DNA of 64,000 nt from Trichodesmium sp050015995 (GCF_050015995.1 NZ_JBNHEP010000001.1:1-64000), one strand, 5' to 3'. Positions 42,403 through 52,406 are shown, counted from the stretch's first letter. Numbers and translations: made by a program. Notes: generated by a model not told the origin, from the sequence alone.

Positions 42403-44160
42403 ATGAAAATAGCGATCGCTCAACTTAACCCTATTATTGGTGATATTTCCGGCAATGCTAAATTAATTTTAGAAGCTGCCAAAAAAGCACAAATTTTAGA
42501 TGCTAAGTTGATGATAACTCCAGAATTATCATTGATAGGTTATCCGCCACGAGATTTATTAATTTATCCTAGTTTGATTGAAGCTGCTGGTGTGGAATTA
42601 GAAAAGTTAGCTCAAGATTTACCATCAGAAATAGCTGTTTTAGTAGGAACTGTAATTTTTAATTCTCAAGCTGCTCAAAATGGAGAAAAATCATTATTTA
42701 ATAGTGCAGCTTTATTAGCCAATGGAAAAGTCAAACAAATATTTCATAAACGGCTTTTACCTACTTATGATGTCTTTGACGAAGACCGATATTTTGAGCC
42801 TGGTAAAAGTAGCGATTTTTTCACATTAGACACTTCTCCCGAAAGCTCAGAATCTTCAGTTAAAGTAGGCGTAACTATCTGCGAAGATTTGTGGAATGAT
42901 GCAGAATTTTGGGGAAAGCGAAATTATACTTGCGACCCCATGAAAGAATTAGCCGAGCAACAGGTTGATTTTGTGATTAATATGTCAGCTTCTCCCTATC
43001 GAGTTAGGAAACAAAAATTGCGAGAAGCAATGTTAGAACATAGTACTAATCGTTATCAAATACCAATTATTTATGTCAATCAAGTAGGTGGGAATGACGA
43101 TTTAATTTTTGATGGTTGTAGTGTGGTTTTTAATTCTGCTGGGAATGTTATTTATCGTGCTAAACCTTTTGAGACAAATTTGGCAGTTGTAGAATTTAAT
43201 TCGGCAAAAAAAGATTTAATCTCAGTGAATTTTGAAAGTATAAATCTGCCAGAAAGCGAAGATGAAGAAATTTGGTCTGCTTTAGTTTTAGGCGTAAAAG
43301 ATTATGTGCGGAAGTGTGGTTTTTCCAAAGTTGTCCTGGGTTTAAGTGGAGGAATAGATTCTGCTTTAGTCGCAGCGATCGCTACTGCTGCATTAGGAAA
43401 GGAAAATGTTTTTGTTATTTTAATGCCTTCTCCCTACAGTTCGGAGCATTCTGTGAAAGATGCTGATGCTTTAGTAGAAAATTTGGGTATTCCTAAACAA
43501 ATTATATCTATTGGGGATTTAATGAAAGGTTATGATAATAGTTTGGCAGATTTATTTGCAGATACAAATTTTGGCATTGCTGAAGAAAATATTCAATCTC
43601 GAATTCGTGGAAATTTATTAATGGCTATTTCTAATAAGTTTGGTCATTTACTATTATCTACAGGCAATAAGTCAGAAATGGCAGTTGGTTATTGCACACT
43701 TTATGGTGATATGAATGGTGGATTAGCTGTAATTTCAGATGTGCCAAAAACTCGCGTTTATTCTCTGTGTCGTTGGTTGAATGAACAGGCAGTTAATAGC
43801 AATAAAAAATTCTATGGAGCCGAAAATTTACTAATTACTCAAAAGCAAAATATTATTCCCGAAAATATTATAACTAAAGCTCCAAGTGCTGAATTAAAAG
43901 AAGATCAAAAAGACCAAGATTCCTTACCTGCTTACGAAGTATTAGATGAGATCTTATTTCGCTTAGTAGAAAACTGCGAATCCTTAGACGAAATTATAGC
44001 AGCAGGACATGATTCAGAAGTAGTAAATAAAGTAGTAAAATTAGTCATGCGGGCAGAATTTAAACGTAGACAAGCACCTCCGGGGCTGAAGATTAGCGAG
44101 CGAGCTTTTGGCACAGGTTGGCGGATGCCTATTGCTAAGAAATTAACAATTAATAATTAA
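42403..44160 (+). CDS. nadE: glutamine-dependent NAD+ synthetase
   Basis: 585 residues from the ATG at 42403 (MKIAIAQLNPIIGDISGNA), the conserved family start; 22 further upstream codons are not family-like. N-terminal nitrilase/glutaminase domain with Glu (TPELSLIGYPPRDL), Lys (HKRLLPTYDVFDE) and Cys (VGVTICEDLWN). C-terminal synthetase domain with the P-loop VLGLSGGIDSALVAAIA, STGNKSEMAVGYCTLYGDM and KAPSAELKEDQKDQDSLP. Converts deamido-NAD to NAD with ATP and glutamine. Intact. Confidence 0.97.
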   Translation: MKIAIAQLNPIIGDISGNAKLILEAAKKAQILDAKLMITPELSLIGYPPRDLLIYPSLIEAAGVELEKLAQDLPSEIAVLVGTVIFNSQAAQNGEKSLFNSAALLANGKVKQIFHKRLLPTYDVFDEDRYFEPGKSSDFFTLDTSPESSESSVKVGVTICEDLWNDAEFWGKRNYTCDPMKELAEQQVDFVINMSASPYRVRKQKLREAMLEHSTNRYQIPIIYVNQVGGNDDLIFDGCSVVFNSAGNVIYRAKPFETNLAVVEFNSAKKDLISVNFESINLPESEDEEIWSALVLGVKDYVRKCGFSKVVLGLSGGIDSALVAAIATAALGKENVFVILMPSPYSSEHSVKDADALVENLGIPKQIISIGDLMKGYDNSLADLFADTNFGIAEENIQSRIRGNLLMAISNKFGHLLLSTGNKSEMAVGYCTLYGDMNGGLAVISDVPKTRVYSLCRWLNEQAVNSNKKFYGAENLLITQKQNIIPENIITKAPSAELKEDQKDQDSLPAYEVLDEILFRLVENCESLDEIIAAGHDSEVVNKVVKLVMRAEFKRRQAPPGLKISERAFGTGWRMPIAKKLTINN

Positions 44161-44336
44161 TAATTACCTTTTCTGATAACCGATAGGATTGGGCTAAAAT
44201 GATTTTTTTTCTTTTTTCTTTTTTCTCCATGAATGGAGAGACTTTATACCTTAATGTTTCGGTAAATTTTCAGAAATTAAAAGTTATATTATATGAATTT
44301 ATGGATAATATCAAGTAACATTCATTAACCACAATG

Positions 44337-44421
44337 TAGGGACGTTTTCGGCTAAGAGCCGACATGAAACTTATAGCGAGCGCGACATGAAACGCATTCT
44401 TGTTATGCAACGTCCCTACGA
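44337..44421. repeat. GTAGGGACGTT-bounded palindromic element
   Basis: GTAGGGACGTTTTCGGCTAA at the left, GTTATGCAACGTCCCTACGA at the right, with GCCGACATGAAAC and CGACATGAAACGC direct repeats inside. Shorter relatives: 13006-13033 and 45116-45153. Confidence 0.7.
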
Positions 44422-44534
44422 GGTTGGGAAAAGATTTTTTATTATGTTTTTCTTTCACTATTCTCTGTTATATGTTCCCTGTATCGTGACTGTAGCAATA
44501 TTTTATGAAATTGGTATTAAACTCAGAGAATGAG

Positions 44535-45065
44535 ATGGCAAACTATGTCTATATAGCAACAAGCTTAGATGGATTTATAGCTACAAGTAATGGGGAATTA
44601 GATTGGCTAGAAGAATTACCAAACCCCGAAAAAAGCGATTATGGATTTGCTGAATTTATGAATAATATGGATGCTGTAGTGATGGGAAGAAAAACCTTCT
44701 CAAAGGTTTTAACTTTTGAGCAATGGGTTTATGATAAACCTGTTTTTGTATTAAGTAATAGTCTCACCAAGCTTCCAGAAAGCATTGTTGGTAAAGCTGA
44801 AATTGTTAGTGGGGATATAAAGAGACTAATCATTCAATTGAATCAAAAAGGATATCAAAATTTATACATTGATGGAGGTAGAGTAATACAAAGTTTTCTT
44901 CAAAAAGACCTTATTGATGAAATGATTATTACTCGCGTTCCAATTCTTCTAGGAAAAGGATTTCCTTTATTTGGTAAACTAGAACAACATCTTCAGTTCA
45001 AGCACAAAAAAACGGAGATATACAATAATACTCTGGTCAAAAGCCACTATATACGAGATAGATAA
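44535..45065 (+). CDS. dihydrofolate reductase-like (RibD C-terminal) protein
   Basis: 176 residues from the second ATG (44535), chosen because MANYVYIATSLDGFIA is the typical start; the longer frame begins in an ATGAAATTGGTAT spacer motif. Signature blocks: ATSLDGFIATSNGELDWL, DAVVMGRKTFSKVL, PVFVLSNS, LYIDGGRVIQSFL and DEMIITRVPILLGKGFPLF. The fold binds NADPH. Members such as YwjB act as uncharacterised reductases; the folate or pterin substrate is uncertain. Confidence 0.88.
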   Translation: MANYVYIATSLDGFIATSNGELDWLEELPNPEKSDYGFAEFMNNMDAVVMGRKTFSKVLTFEQWVYDKPVFVLSNSLTKLPESIVGKAEIVSGDIKRLIIQLNQKGYQNLYIDGGRVIQSFLQKDLIDEMIITRVPILLGKGFPLFGKLEQHLQFKHKKTEIYNNTLVKSHYIRDR

Positions 45066-45073
45066 AAGTAATT

Positions 45074-45344
45074 AGGGTTTGCTGAAAAAATCTTTTTAAG
45101 GAGTAGGAGAGTGGGTAGGGACGTTCGCATTTTTGTTATGCAACGTCCGTACAGAGTAGTTAGGAGAAACGAGGAATTATAGAGGAAATAGTCGGATATG
45201 AAAGTCCCTTGATTTTTCTGCTATCTCCCCTGTCTTTTATGCTAACTTTTTGAGCGAAATCAACTGAAAACCAGACACTTTTTTCGACCTAAAAAAACTC
45301 AAATCTTTATCTGTCAGCGCTTTTATATTTGATCGGTAAGCCCT
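45074..45344. mobile_element. family C palindromic element, inverted copy
   Basis: Ends GTAATTAGGGTTTGCTGAAA (from 45068) and the complement GTAATTAGGGCTTACCGATC. The interior CTTGATTTTTCTGCTATCTC and TTATGCTAACTTTTTGAGCG is the inverse of 37138-37215. A GTAGGGACGTTCGCATTTTT palindrome is nested at 45116. Confidence 0.65.
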
Positions 45345-45391
45345 AATTACTAAGCATATTTTTAGCTAGATTGCAAAAGGAATATTAATAA

Positions 45392-45988
45392 ATGCCTTAT
45401 AGTAAATTTAACTTAGATGAACTACTAACAAACTTTAATCTAAACCTAGTCGAAATTCAGGGTAAATTCAACAACTTACCTGAAGTTGTACCTAGTAAAA
45501 TACTACAAGAACTTTTCAAAGACTATATACCTTTAGCAGTTGCTATAGGTTCAGAAAAAGCCCGTTCCGAATTAATTGTTGCCCCGATTTTAGTAGAAAT
45601 AAAGAAACAACTAAATCATCAAATTAGCATTTTTTCAGGAATAGAATTTAACGTTAATCCCCACCAAGGTTTAAACGGTTTTTGTGATTTTATTATTAGT
45701 CGTTCCACAAGACAACTTGTCATCGAAGCACCGGTTGTTGCCTTAGTAGAAGCAAAAAACGATAATCTGAAATCTGGTTTTTCTCAATGTATTGCAGAAA
45801 TGCTAGCTGCTCAAATTTTTAATCAAAGAAAAGGTAATAATATTAATAAAATTTATGGTGTTGTTACCACAGGAACAGTTTGGCAATTTTTAGAGCTAGA
45901 ATCTGAAACTATAATTGTAGATTTAGAAGAATATTCTATAAATAATTTATCGAAAATATTCGGTATTTTAATTAGTTTAGTTAGCTAG
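45392..45988 (+). CDS. PD-(D/E)XK nuclease-like protein, paralogue
   Basis: 198 residues, clearly homologous to the protein at 21997-22602: shared AIGSEKARSELIVAPILVEI, GLNGFCDFIISRS, EAPVVALVEAKNDNLKSGFS and QCIAEMLAAQIFNQ. The Asp and ExK of the PD-(D/E)XK core are conserved. Unlike its paralogue it has no membrane-protein partner downstream. Function unknown. Confidence 0.75.
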   Translation: MPYSKFNLDELLTNFNLNLVEIQGKFNNLPEVVPSKILQELFKDYIPLAVAIGSEKARSELIVAPILVEIKKQLNHQISIFSGIEFNVNPHQGLNGFCDFIISRSTRQLVIEAPVVALVEAKNDNLKSGFSQCIAEMLAAQIFNQRKGNNINKIYGVVTTGTVWQFLELESETIIVDLEEYSINNLSKIFGILISLVS

Positions 45989-46392
45989 ATATTCTGTCAC
46001 AGAAATCAGGAGTCAGGAGTCAGAATGAAAGAAGAAAGTAGGGACAGGTTCAACCAAAAACATTGACATTGACCGATAAGTTAAATAAACCCGCCCTGTC
46101 CAGGATAGGCGTCTTTGGTTTGTAGTATTGCTCTAGCCCAATAATAGATAGATATTGCTCAAGCCCTACTACGAGCTTTAATTAACTACGATAACCAGAC
46201 ATGATTAAATAGGGGGCTGGTTCTATCAAAAACATTGATATTTCCCCAGAAATTAAATAAACCCACACATATCTTTCGGGACGGGTAATCATCATGGGGC
46301 GGGTTTAGCAACATCTTTGACATCAGCACGATGTTCTCCTCAAAACCCTCCCCTATTGTCATTCTAACTCCTGACTCCTCTTACCTACGAAT
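45989..46392. other. 404-bp spacer of repeats
   Basis: GTCAGGAGTCAGGAGTC heptamers (46007), GGTTCAACCAAAAACATTGA (46048) and GGTTCTATCAAAAACATTGA (46211) as a diverged direct repeat, and a GTTTGTAGTATTGCTCTAGC hairpin (46120). No gene. Confidence 0.55.
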
Positions 46393-47817
46393 CTACTGCA
46401 ACCAACCGCTCCAAGGACTAACTTCAAGTACCCCTGTTGGTGTCATCACTACCCGGAATATTCCAAAAGACTTTTTCTGACTCGTAACTTCAGAATTAGC
46501 ACTATCTAACAATTTTGGTAAAGGAGTTTGTTGAACATAATCTCTAGCAGGTTGATTCATCGGTTCTAAACTGATAATGACACCATCAACATCAACTTTC
46601 ATCTGAAATAGTAAATCCTCATACCAACTTGGAGTCTGTTGCCAACTTTGGTCAATTTGGTCATATAACTTTTGGTTTAACTCCTCTAACCTAACTCTAT
46701 CAGTAATCTCCGAGATTACAGCTATATCTGCTTCTTTCTTAACAACAGATGGGAGAGTAGCATTCTGTAACTGTTTATCACTCAAACTTGATACAGGCCA
46801 CAATTTAATAGTACCATCAGCACTGCCACTGGCAAGAGTTTCACCATTTGGGTTAAACTTTAAAGACCAAACAGCTTTAGAATGATTCGTAAACGTTTTC
46901 AGTAACTCTTCTGTATTCACCTCCCACAGATGAATTTTTCTGTCGTAACTACTACTAGCTAGAGTTTTACTATCAGGACTAAAAGCAACAGATAAAACTG
47001 CTTTGTCATGTCCTTCTAAAGTAGATAAAAGTTGACCTTTTTCTATCTGCCATAACTTAACTTTCTGGTCTTGACTCCCACTAGCAAGCATTTTGCCATC
47101 AGGACTAAAAGCGATCGCCCAAATTGTGTTTGTATGTGCTGCAAAGGAGTGGAGTTTTTTACCTGTATTCAATTGCCAGGTTTTGATTTGACCTTTTTTA
47201 CACGCGCTAGCAAGCATTTTGCCATCAGGACTGAAAGCTAGAGCATTTATAGGTTCTGGATGTTGAATTGTCATCTTAACAGAACCAGTTTTGAGATTCC
47301 ATACCTTCATCATACCATCATAACTACCACTTGCCAGAGTCTGACCATCAGGACTCATTGCTATAGCTTTCACATCATCGGTATGACCTTCAAGAGTCTG
47401 AATGAGATTTCCATTTCTGAGATCCCAAAGTTTAATGCGGTTATCCCAACTACCACTAGCAATAATTTTTCCATCAGGACTCATAACAAGAGATTCGATC
47501 GCATCTGAATGAGCATTGATAGTACGAACTAATTTACCATTAGTTAAATTCCAAATCTTAATTTTACCATCATAGCTACTGCTTGCTAGAGTTTTTCCAT
47601 CAGCACTAATGGTAACTGCATATACCCATGCTTGATGTCCTGAAAGAGTCAGAGAGGGTAGAATTTTTTGTTCTGATGTCCGAATATATTTATTAGTTGA
47701 TGTTGATAGCGATCGCCACGACCACAGTCCGCTAATAGTTGCTAAAGTAGTTGCTGCTATGACTGTAGAATATTTCCAACGGTTGGGTTGAGCGAGCATA
47801 AATTTGAATCCTGCCAT
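46393..47817 (-). CDS. membrane-anchored WD40-repeat protein
   Basis: 474 residues from the ATG at 47817 (MAGFKFMLAQPNRW); a longer GTG-started version (to 47883) is possible. One N-terminal transmembrane helix (STVIAATTLATISGLWSW) precedes seven WD40 repeats (~residues 55-350), each with SPDGKxLASGSxDxxIKxW. The C-terminal ~110 residues form a non-repeat domain (DQIDQSWQQTPSWYEDLLFQ). A seven-bladed propeller should close and mediate protein contacts on the membrane surface. Several blades are very alike (LASGSYDG, LASSSYDR), suggesting recent duplication. Partner unknown. Confidence 0.85.
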   Translation of the reverse strand: MAGFKFMLAQPNRWKYSTVIAATTLATISGLWSWRSLSTSTNKYIRTSEQKILPSLTLSGHQAWVYAVTISADGKTLASSSYDGKIKIWNLTNGKLVRTINAHSDAIESLVMSPDGKIIASGSWDNRIKLWDLRNGNLIQTLEGHTDDVKAIAMSPDGQTLASGSYDGMMKVWNLKTGSVKMTIQHPEPINALAFSPDGKMLASACKKGQIKTWQLNTGKKLHSFAAHTNTIWAIAFSPDGKMLASGSQDQKVKLWQIEKGQLLSTLEGHDKAVLSVAFSPDSKTLASSSYDRKIHLWEVNTEELLKTFTNHSKAVWSLKFNPNGETLASGSADGTIKLWPVSSLSDKQLQNATLPSVVKKEADIAVISEITDRVRLEELNQKLYDQIDQSWQQTPSWYEDLLFQMKVDVDGVIISLEPMNQPARDYVQQTPLPKLLDSANSEVTSQKKSFGIFRVVMTPTGVLEVSPWSGWLQ

Positions 47818-48120
47818 TATACCATTAATTATTAGTTGTTCGAAAAATTTCAGATTACTTTTTACTATTAATTTAATTTGCACCCTTTAGTTTTGACTAA
47901 TTAAAAAAATCAGATTACTGTTTACCAATGGATAATTGATAATTAATCAATTCGGTTTAAAGCCTATCCTAATAATTAATAATTAATAATTGATCATTAG
48001 ATAGCGTTTTCATTATTTATTGTTCATTATCAATTAGTAAGATTTTCTTATATTCAATTCCCTTAGGGTTTTAACCAGAAGTAATTATCCATTATCCATG
48101 ATCCATTAATGAATATCTAT
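47818..48120. other. 303-bp AT-rich spacer
   Basis: It holds TAATAATTAATAATTAATAA runs and TATCCATTATCCATGATCCA, related to the heptamer array at 40306-40365. No gene seen. Confidence 0.5.
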
Positions 48121-48645
48121 CTAACTTGTACCCTTAGTTTTTGCCAATTTTTTTCTGCGCTCTAGAAATTTTCTAATAATAAATAAAACTGTTATACCTG
48201 TGATTCCCAGCATTGCTAATGGGGTAAGATAGCTCCAATGACCCCACATTTTATCTATGACGTGCCAAACTAAGAGAAACATTGCTAAATAAGTCAGTTC
48301 ATGTAATTTCTTCCAATTTTTTTTCATTTTTTTAATACTCCAATCATTAGAAGTGATTGTTAGTAGTGTAAAAATAATGAAAGTCACAACTCCTTGTACA
48401 TATATCCAATATGTTTGAATATCAAAAAAATCAAAGTTTCTCTTGAGAACTAGCAAAACTCCATGACCAAGGGCAAATAGAAAAGCAATTACACCTATTT
48501 GACGACGATACTTCAGTAACAATTTAGGAATTTCCGTCTTTTTTGTGCTGGGAAAAACAATTCTGAGAATTGTGGGTAGTAAAGTTATGATATAGCATAC
48601 TAATGCCAATAAACCTAAGTAGTTTGCAACTGGTGCTGTATCCAA
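48121..48645 (-). CDS. ferric reductase-like haem membrane protein
   Basis: 174 residues with five or six transmembrane helices (YLGLLALVCYIITLLPTILR, IGVIAFLFALGHGVLLVL, VTFIIFTLLTITSND, YLAMFLLVWHVIDKMW, LAMLGITGITVLFIIR). His residues in ALGHGVLL and in KLHELTYLAMFLLVWHVID are spaced as haem ligands of the ferric-reductase-like/MsrQ (YedZ) domain. Likely transmembrane electron transfer. No MsrP partner is adjacent. Starts ATG after AGGAGAGACT. Confidence 0.8.
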   Translation of the reverse strand: MDTAPVANYLGLLALVCYIITLLPTILRIVFPSTKKTEIPKLLLKYRRQIGVIAFLFALGHGVLLVLKRNFDFFDIQTYWIYVQGVVTFIIFTLLTITSNDWSIKKMKKNWKKLHELTYLAMFLLVWHVIDKMWGHWSYLTPLAMLGITGITVLFIIRKFLERRKKLAKTKGTS

Positions 48646-50579
48646 AATAGTCTCTCCTTTAGTTACTAAATTTTCTTTAACCGATAATTTTTTTTCTCAT
48701 TCATATAACTACTTACAGTAGTTATTTTTCTCTAATTACTGTACGCTCAAATTAAGATCTTTTTTTATGACTTAAATCAGTGGAATTACTAGGCTCAATT
48801 ATTACGTCTAATCTAGAAGATATTACTTGAAAATTTGGGGAAAAATTTATATTTTTGATGCTAGTTATTGATGACTAAATTCAATAATTATCCAGAAACT
48901 AATAGCAGTGTAAAGATTCTGAAACTTATTACTTCTTGTATATATTTACGAAATATAGAACCTTAATTCCGGATCATTACTGAGGATAAAATTAAACAGA
49001 TAAATAATCTCTAAGTTTGATTCAGGATACTTAGACGTTCAGTTGATATTTTCATTCCCTGAAGTGACACGGTTGTGTAAGTCTTAATTTCAGAGTAATT
49101 ACATAGAAGTAGCAATATTTATCAGTAAATACTTTTCATTGTCTGGAGATAAAGTTAAAAATTACTACTTGTTTACTACTGTCAAATTGCTTTGGGATGT
49201 ACCCATCAATTTTAGCCATTACCTAACTCCTGATAATTTTCAGCTAAGAGTTTGTTTTGTTGTCTAAACTGATATATTTCTGAGTTTTCAGACGTTATGC
49301 AATTTGTCAAACTGGAAGCAAATAATTTTAATCAAGGTCAAGTACCTGTGCAAAATTAATTTAATATTTGTCAGTAGGGAACAGAGTCTCTGCAACTTCC
49401 CTTTCTCAGAGAGGAGGTAGGGAACAGGGAGTAAAAAATATAGTTGTGTACTTGAGAAGTAGGTCTAAAAATAATTTTGCCTACCTACTTAACCTAGTCA
49501 TCAAATATACTATTAATTTTGCTTGTCTAATTATATTTACATAGTAGTGTTGGTGGATCTGGAAAAAGAATCTTGGCTCTGTCTTCTCCATGAATACCAA
49601 GCAACTATTTGACATCTTCACAGGTTAAAACACCCTGAATTCTATAGTTTATCTACCACAAAAGGGATAAATCAGCTTATGCTTTCAGCCTCTCAACATA
49701 CTCCTAGACTGCTTGGGTAGATATTAATCTAGCTGGTTTTTCTCTCACCATTTTTTGAGGTAGTTTTCCGAGTGGTTTTACTGTGTCGGTATTGGAGCAA
49801 TAAATTACTGCTTTGCTTTAGCTGTCTGCTTCCTTTTCCTGGGGAATGCTGCGCAAACAGCCGTCGAGCAAAGGGAAATCTCATCTCTGTCTGTTGTCTG
49901 TCGGAATCTCACCGAGTTTCACCAGGGGTCATTTGGTAGCGACCAACCTTCTAATAGTCGTAATTCCAATTATAGTAGACTTTTACTGGGGATTGCAACC
50001 TGGGAGTCGTCATTCAACCAGAGGATTAATCCACCTTTTTTTATGGGTAGTGGACTGTTTCACCTAAAATAGTGCATTAGCTTTTCGAACTAAATTCTTG
50101 CTATAGATAGATTACAGCATTTTCCTAAAGCAACATTTAAGATCAAACAGTCCAGTAGTGGTGTACAAGTAGTGGTTTACAAGTAGTGATTTTTTGAAAA
50201 AATCAAGTAGACCAGGAAATACTTCCTTTAAAAGGAGGGAATTTGCAGTATTTTCTGTTCCCTATTCCTTGTTAAGTGTTCCCTGTTTCCTACTATCTGT
50301 TCCCTACTCCCTCAATAAATCACTACATCTACAGGACTACTTTTTGACGTTTATCTATCTGGCGATCGCCCTGCTTTTGTTTTATTACATAATATTTAAT
50401 TATATCACAAAATATTAAATGAGTAAAAAATGGTAGAATTTAGGATTGATTTGATAAATATTTGTTACAAATGAGTCCCTAAAAGCCTCCATTAGTAAAG
50501 ATTTATAATAGCTTGAATTTTACTAAATGGTATAATATATTTTTATTAATTATTATAGAATTATTCAGAAATAAAAAAT
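48646..50579. other. 1.9-kb gene-free region before the Grr cluster
   Basis: The longest stretch without a credible gene. Frames at 49846 (73 aa) and 50194 (74 aa) have repeat-like composition. Contents: AT-rich sequence 48650-49370; TTCCCTTTCTCAGAGAGGAG at 49398; AAACAGCCGTCGAGCAAAGG at 49855, similar to the 72-bp repeat at 40114; and the MITE at 50155. It may hold decayed genes no longer recognisable by eye. Confidence 0.5.
50155..50340. mobile_element. 186-bp MITE-like element, GTAGTGGTGTACAAGTAGTG family
   Basis: Left GTAGTGGTGTACAAGTAGTG, right end the complement of GTAGTCCTGTAGATGTAGTG. It shares both termini with 11357-11445 and carries an insert with GTTCCCTATTCCTTGTTAAG and CCCTACTCCCTC heptamers. 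Confidence 0.7.
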
Positions 50580-51494
50580 ATGATCGGACAAAAATTAATT
50601 GGAATTATCAGTCTAATCGTAACAATTTTTTCTACAGTTCCTGCTAGGGCTGAAACAGTTATGGAAAAAGTAGCCAGAACAGGAGTTTTGACTATCAGTA
50701 CCAGAAGCGATTTAATACCATATTCTTACATTAATGAAGAAGGGGAATTAGTCGGTTATTCAATCGATTTGCTCAATCTTGTTCAAGAAGAATTAGAGCA
50801 ACGACTTGGTAAAGATATTATTATTCAAGTTGTGATAGAAGAAAAAATTTCAGAACGAATTCCTAAACTTAGAAGTGGAGAATTTGATATTGCTTGTGAT
50901 ACATCATTTACTTGGGAAAGAGATAGATTTGTAGATTTTTCTACTAGCTATGCTGTTTCAGGTATCCGTTTATTAGTAAATTCTGAAAGTAATCTAGCAT
51001 CTCCAGAATCTTTAGCTAACAAACGTATTGGTACTGCACCAAATAATCCTGGAGCAGCAACAATAAAAACAATTCAACCCCAAGCTAATTTGGTAAGTGT
51101 TAACAGTGTTGAAGAAGGATTAAATGCTTTAGAACAAGGAAAAGTTGATGCTCTAGCAGGAGATACTGTTATTCTTTATGCAATTAGAGAAGAGCTAGGT
51201 AAGGATTCTTATAAACTTGTACCAGAACAACCTTATGCAAGATACGGAGTAGCTTGTATGGTTGCTGAAAATAATTCTACTTTCCTCAATTTAGTTAACT
51301 ATTCAATTATCAAAATGATGCAAGGCTACCTAGTAGGAGAAAATCGTTTTGAAGAAATGGTTAATCAGTGGTTTGGTCCGGAAGGAATCATCAATATAGA
51401 CCCGACAATTATCAGTAAATTTTTTGAAAATGTTATGATTACTAAAGAACAAGTTCCTCTTGACCAAACTGAGTCTAACGCTATTACTAAATAA
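50580..51494 (+). CDS. grrP: GrrP-like periplasmic solute-binding protein
   Basis: 304 residues. Signal peptide (LIGIISLIVTIFSTVPARA) then a family 3 (amino-acid-type) solute-binding domain: ARTGVLTISTRSDLIPYSYI, GYSIDLLNLVQEELEQRLG, LRSGEFDIACDTSFTWERDR, IGTAPNNPGAATIKTI. No ABC permease or ATPase is present; instead three Grr precursor genes and the GrrM maturase follow, which is the defining context of the orphan substrate-binding protein GrrP. It may bind the mature peptide or a signal in the periplasm; this is inferred from context. 28 bases separate it from the first precursor. Confidence 0.88.
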   Translation: MIGQKLIGIISLIVTIFSTVPARAETVMEKVARTGVLTISTRSDLIPYSYINEEGELVGYSIDLLNLVQEELEQRLGKDIIIQVVIEEKISERIPKLRSGEFDIACDTSFTWERDRFVDFSTSYAVSGIRLLVNSESNLASPESLANKRIGTAPNNPGAATIKTIQPQANLVSVNSVEEGLNALEQGKVDALAGDTVILYAIREELGKDSYKLVPEQPYARYGVACMVAENNSTFLNLVNYSIIKMMQGYLVGENRFEEMVNQWFGPEGIINIDPTIISKFFENVMITKEQVPLDQTESNAITK

Positions 51495-51522
51495 TTCTAT
51501 TTGAATTTCAGGAGAAAACTTG

Positions 51523-51933
51523 GTGAAACTTTCTACAAAAAGTAGTTGGGTAGGCTTTTTACTTGCTTTATATACACTGAATATTCCCATAGCTAATGCT
51601 ATAGAAAATATCTCACTTCAGCCAACATTTGAAAACTGCATAAATAGAATTACACAAACTATTAGACAAAAAGAAGAACAACTTCAAAATTAATCAAATG
51701 TCGAACCAGACCCTATAGCATTAGGTTGGGGTGATGGTAGAAATCGAAATTGGGTTAATGGTAATCGTGTTAATTGGAAAGATGGTCATGGCGGTAGTTT
51801 TACTAATGTAAATCCTTGGCGCAATGGTTGGAGTGATTTGGGTGGTTTTTATAACTATTCTGGTGGCTTTAATAACTCTCGTCCCGGTGTAAGTTGGAGC
51901 AATGGCAACAATTTTTCTAATTATCGTAGATGA
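51523..51933 (+). pseudogene. grrA: GrrA precursor with a stop between leader and core
   Basis: GTG start 8 bases after AGGAG. The frame encodes a Sec-like leader (SSWVGFLLALYTLNIPIANA), a linker (RITQTIRQKEEQLQN), then TAA at 51691-51693, and continues in the same frame with SNVEPDPIALGWGDGRNRNW to a Gly/Asn-rich core with six Trp-x-Asn/Asp motifs (WGD, WVN, WKD, WRN, WSD, WSN) up to TGA at 51933. The paralogue at 52407 reads QETSNIEPD here, so the TAA replaced one codon. Core and frame are otherwise intact. Either a recent nonsense mutation or a leader-only product. Confidence 0.85.
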
Positions 51934-51966
51934 AAATTAAATTCAGTTTTTACAGGAAAAAATGTA

Positions 51967-52362
51967 ATGAAAATTTATAAAAAAAGTAGTTGGTTAGGAT
52001 TTTTACTTGCTTTATCTACCCTAAATATTCCCACAGCTAATGCCACAGAAAATAATTCACTTCAACCAACAGTTGAAAATCGCATAAATAGAATTACGGC
52101 AACTCTTAAACAAAAAGAAGAACAACTTCAAAACATACAAAATCTTGAACCAAATCGCCTTGCCATTGGTTGGGGTGATGGTAAAAAAGGTAGAGGTTGG
52201 ATTAATGGTAGAGGTCGTAGAGGTTGGGGTAATGGTAAAAATAGAGGTTGGATTAATGGTAATCGTGGTGGTTGGATTGATGGTAGAGGAGGTAGTTTTG
52301 TTAATGCCAACCCCTGGCGTAATGGTTGGAGCGATCGTGGTGGTTTTTACAACCGCCGATAA
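51967..52362 (+). CDS. grrA: GrrA cyclophane-RiPP precursor peptide
   Basis: 131 residues. Leader of ~60 residues starting with a Sec-type signal (SSWLGFLLALSTLNIPTANA) and a charged linker (INRITATLKQKEEQLQNIQN), then a Gly/Arg/Asn-rich core with seven Trp-x-Asn/Asp motifs: WGD, WIN, WGN, WIN, WID, WRN, WSD. Known Grr (OscA-type) precursors are crosslinked at three-residue Trp-x-Asn/Asp-like motifs to give cyclophanes. AGGA precedes the ATG. It sits between the broken and the third precursor, 33 and 44 bases apart, in one transcription unit. Confidence 0.92.
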   Translation: MKIYKKSSWLGFLLALSTLNIPTANATENNSLQPTVENRINRITATLKQKEEQLQNIQNLEPNRLAIGWGDGKKGRGWINGRGRRGWGNGKNRGWINGNRGGWIDGRGGSFVNANPWRNGWSDRGGFYNRR

Positions 52363-52406
52363 TAATTTAGATGTAGTTTTTAGGCAAAATTTCTAGGAAA
52401 ATAAAT

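Noticed and set aside
49846..50067. 73-residue frame
   Set aside because: Repeat-like DNA, no ribosome site, no recognisable domain.
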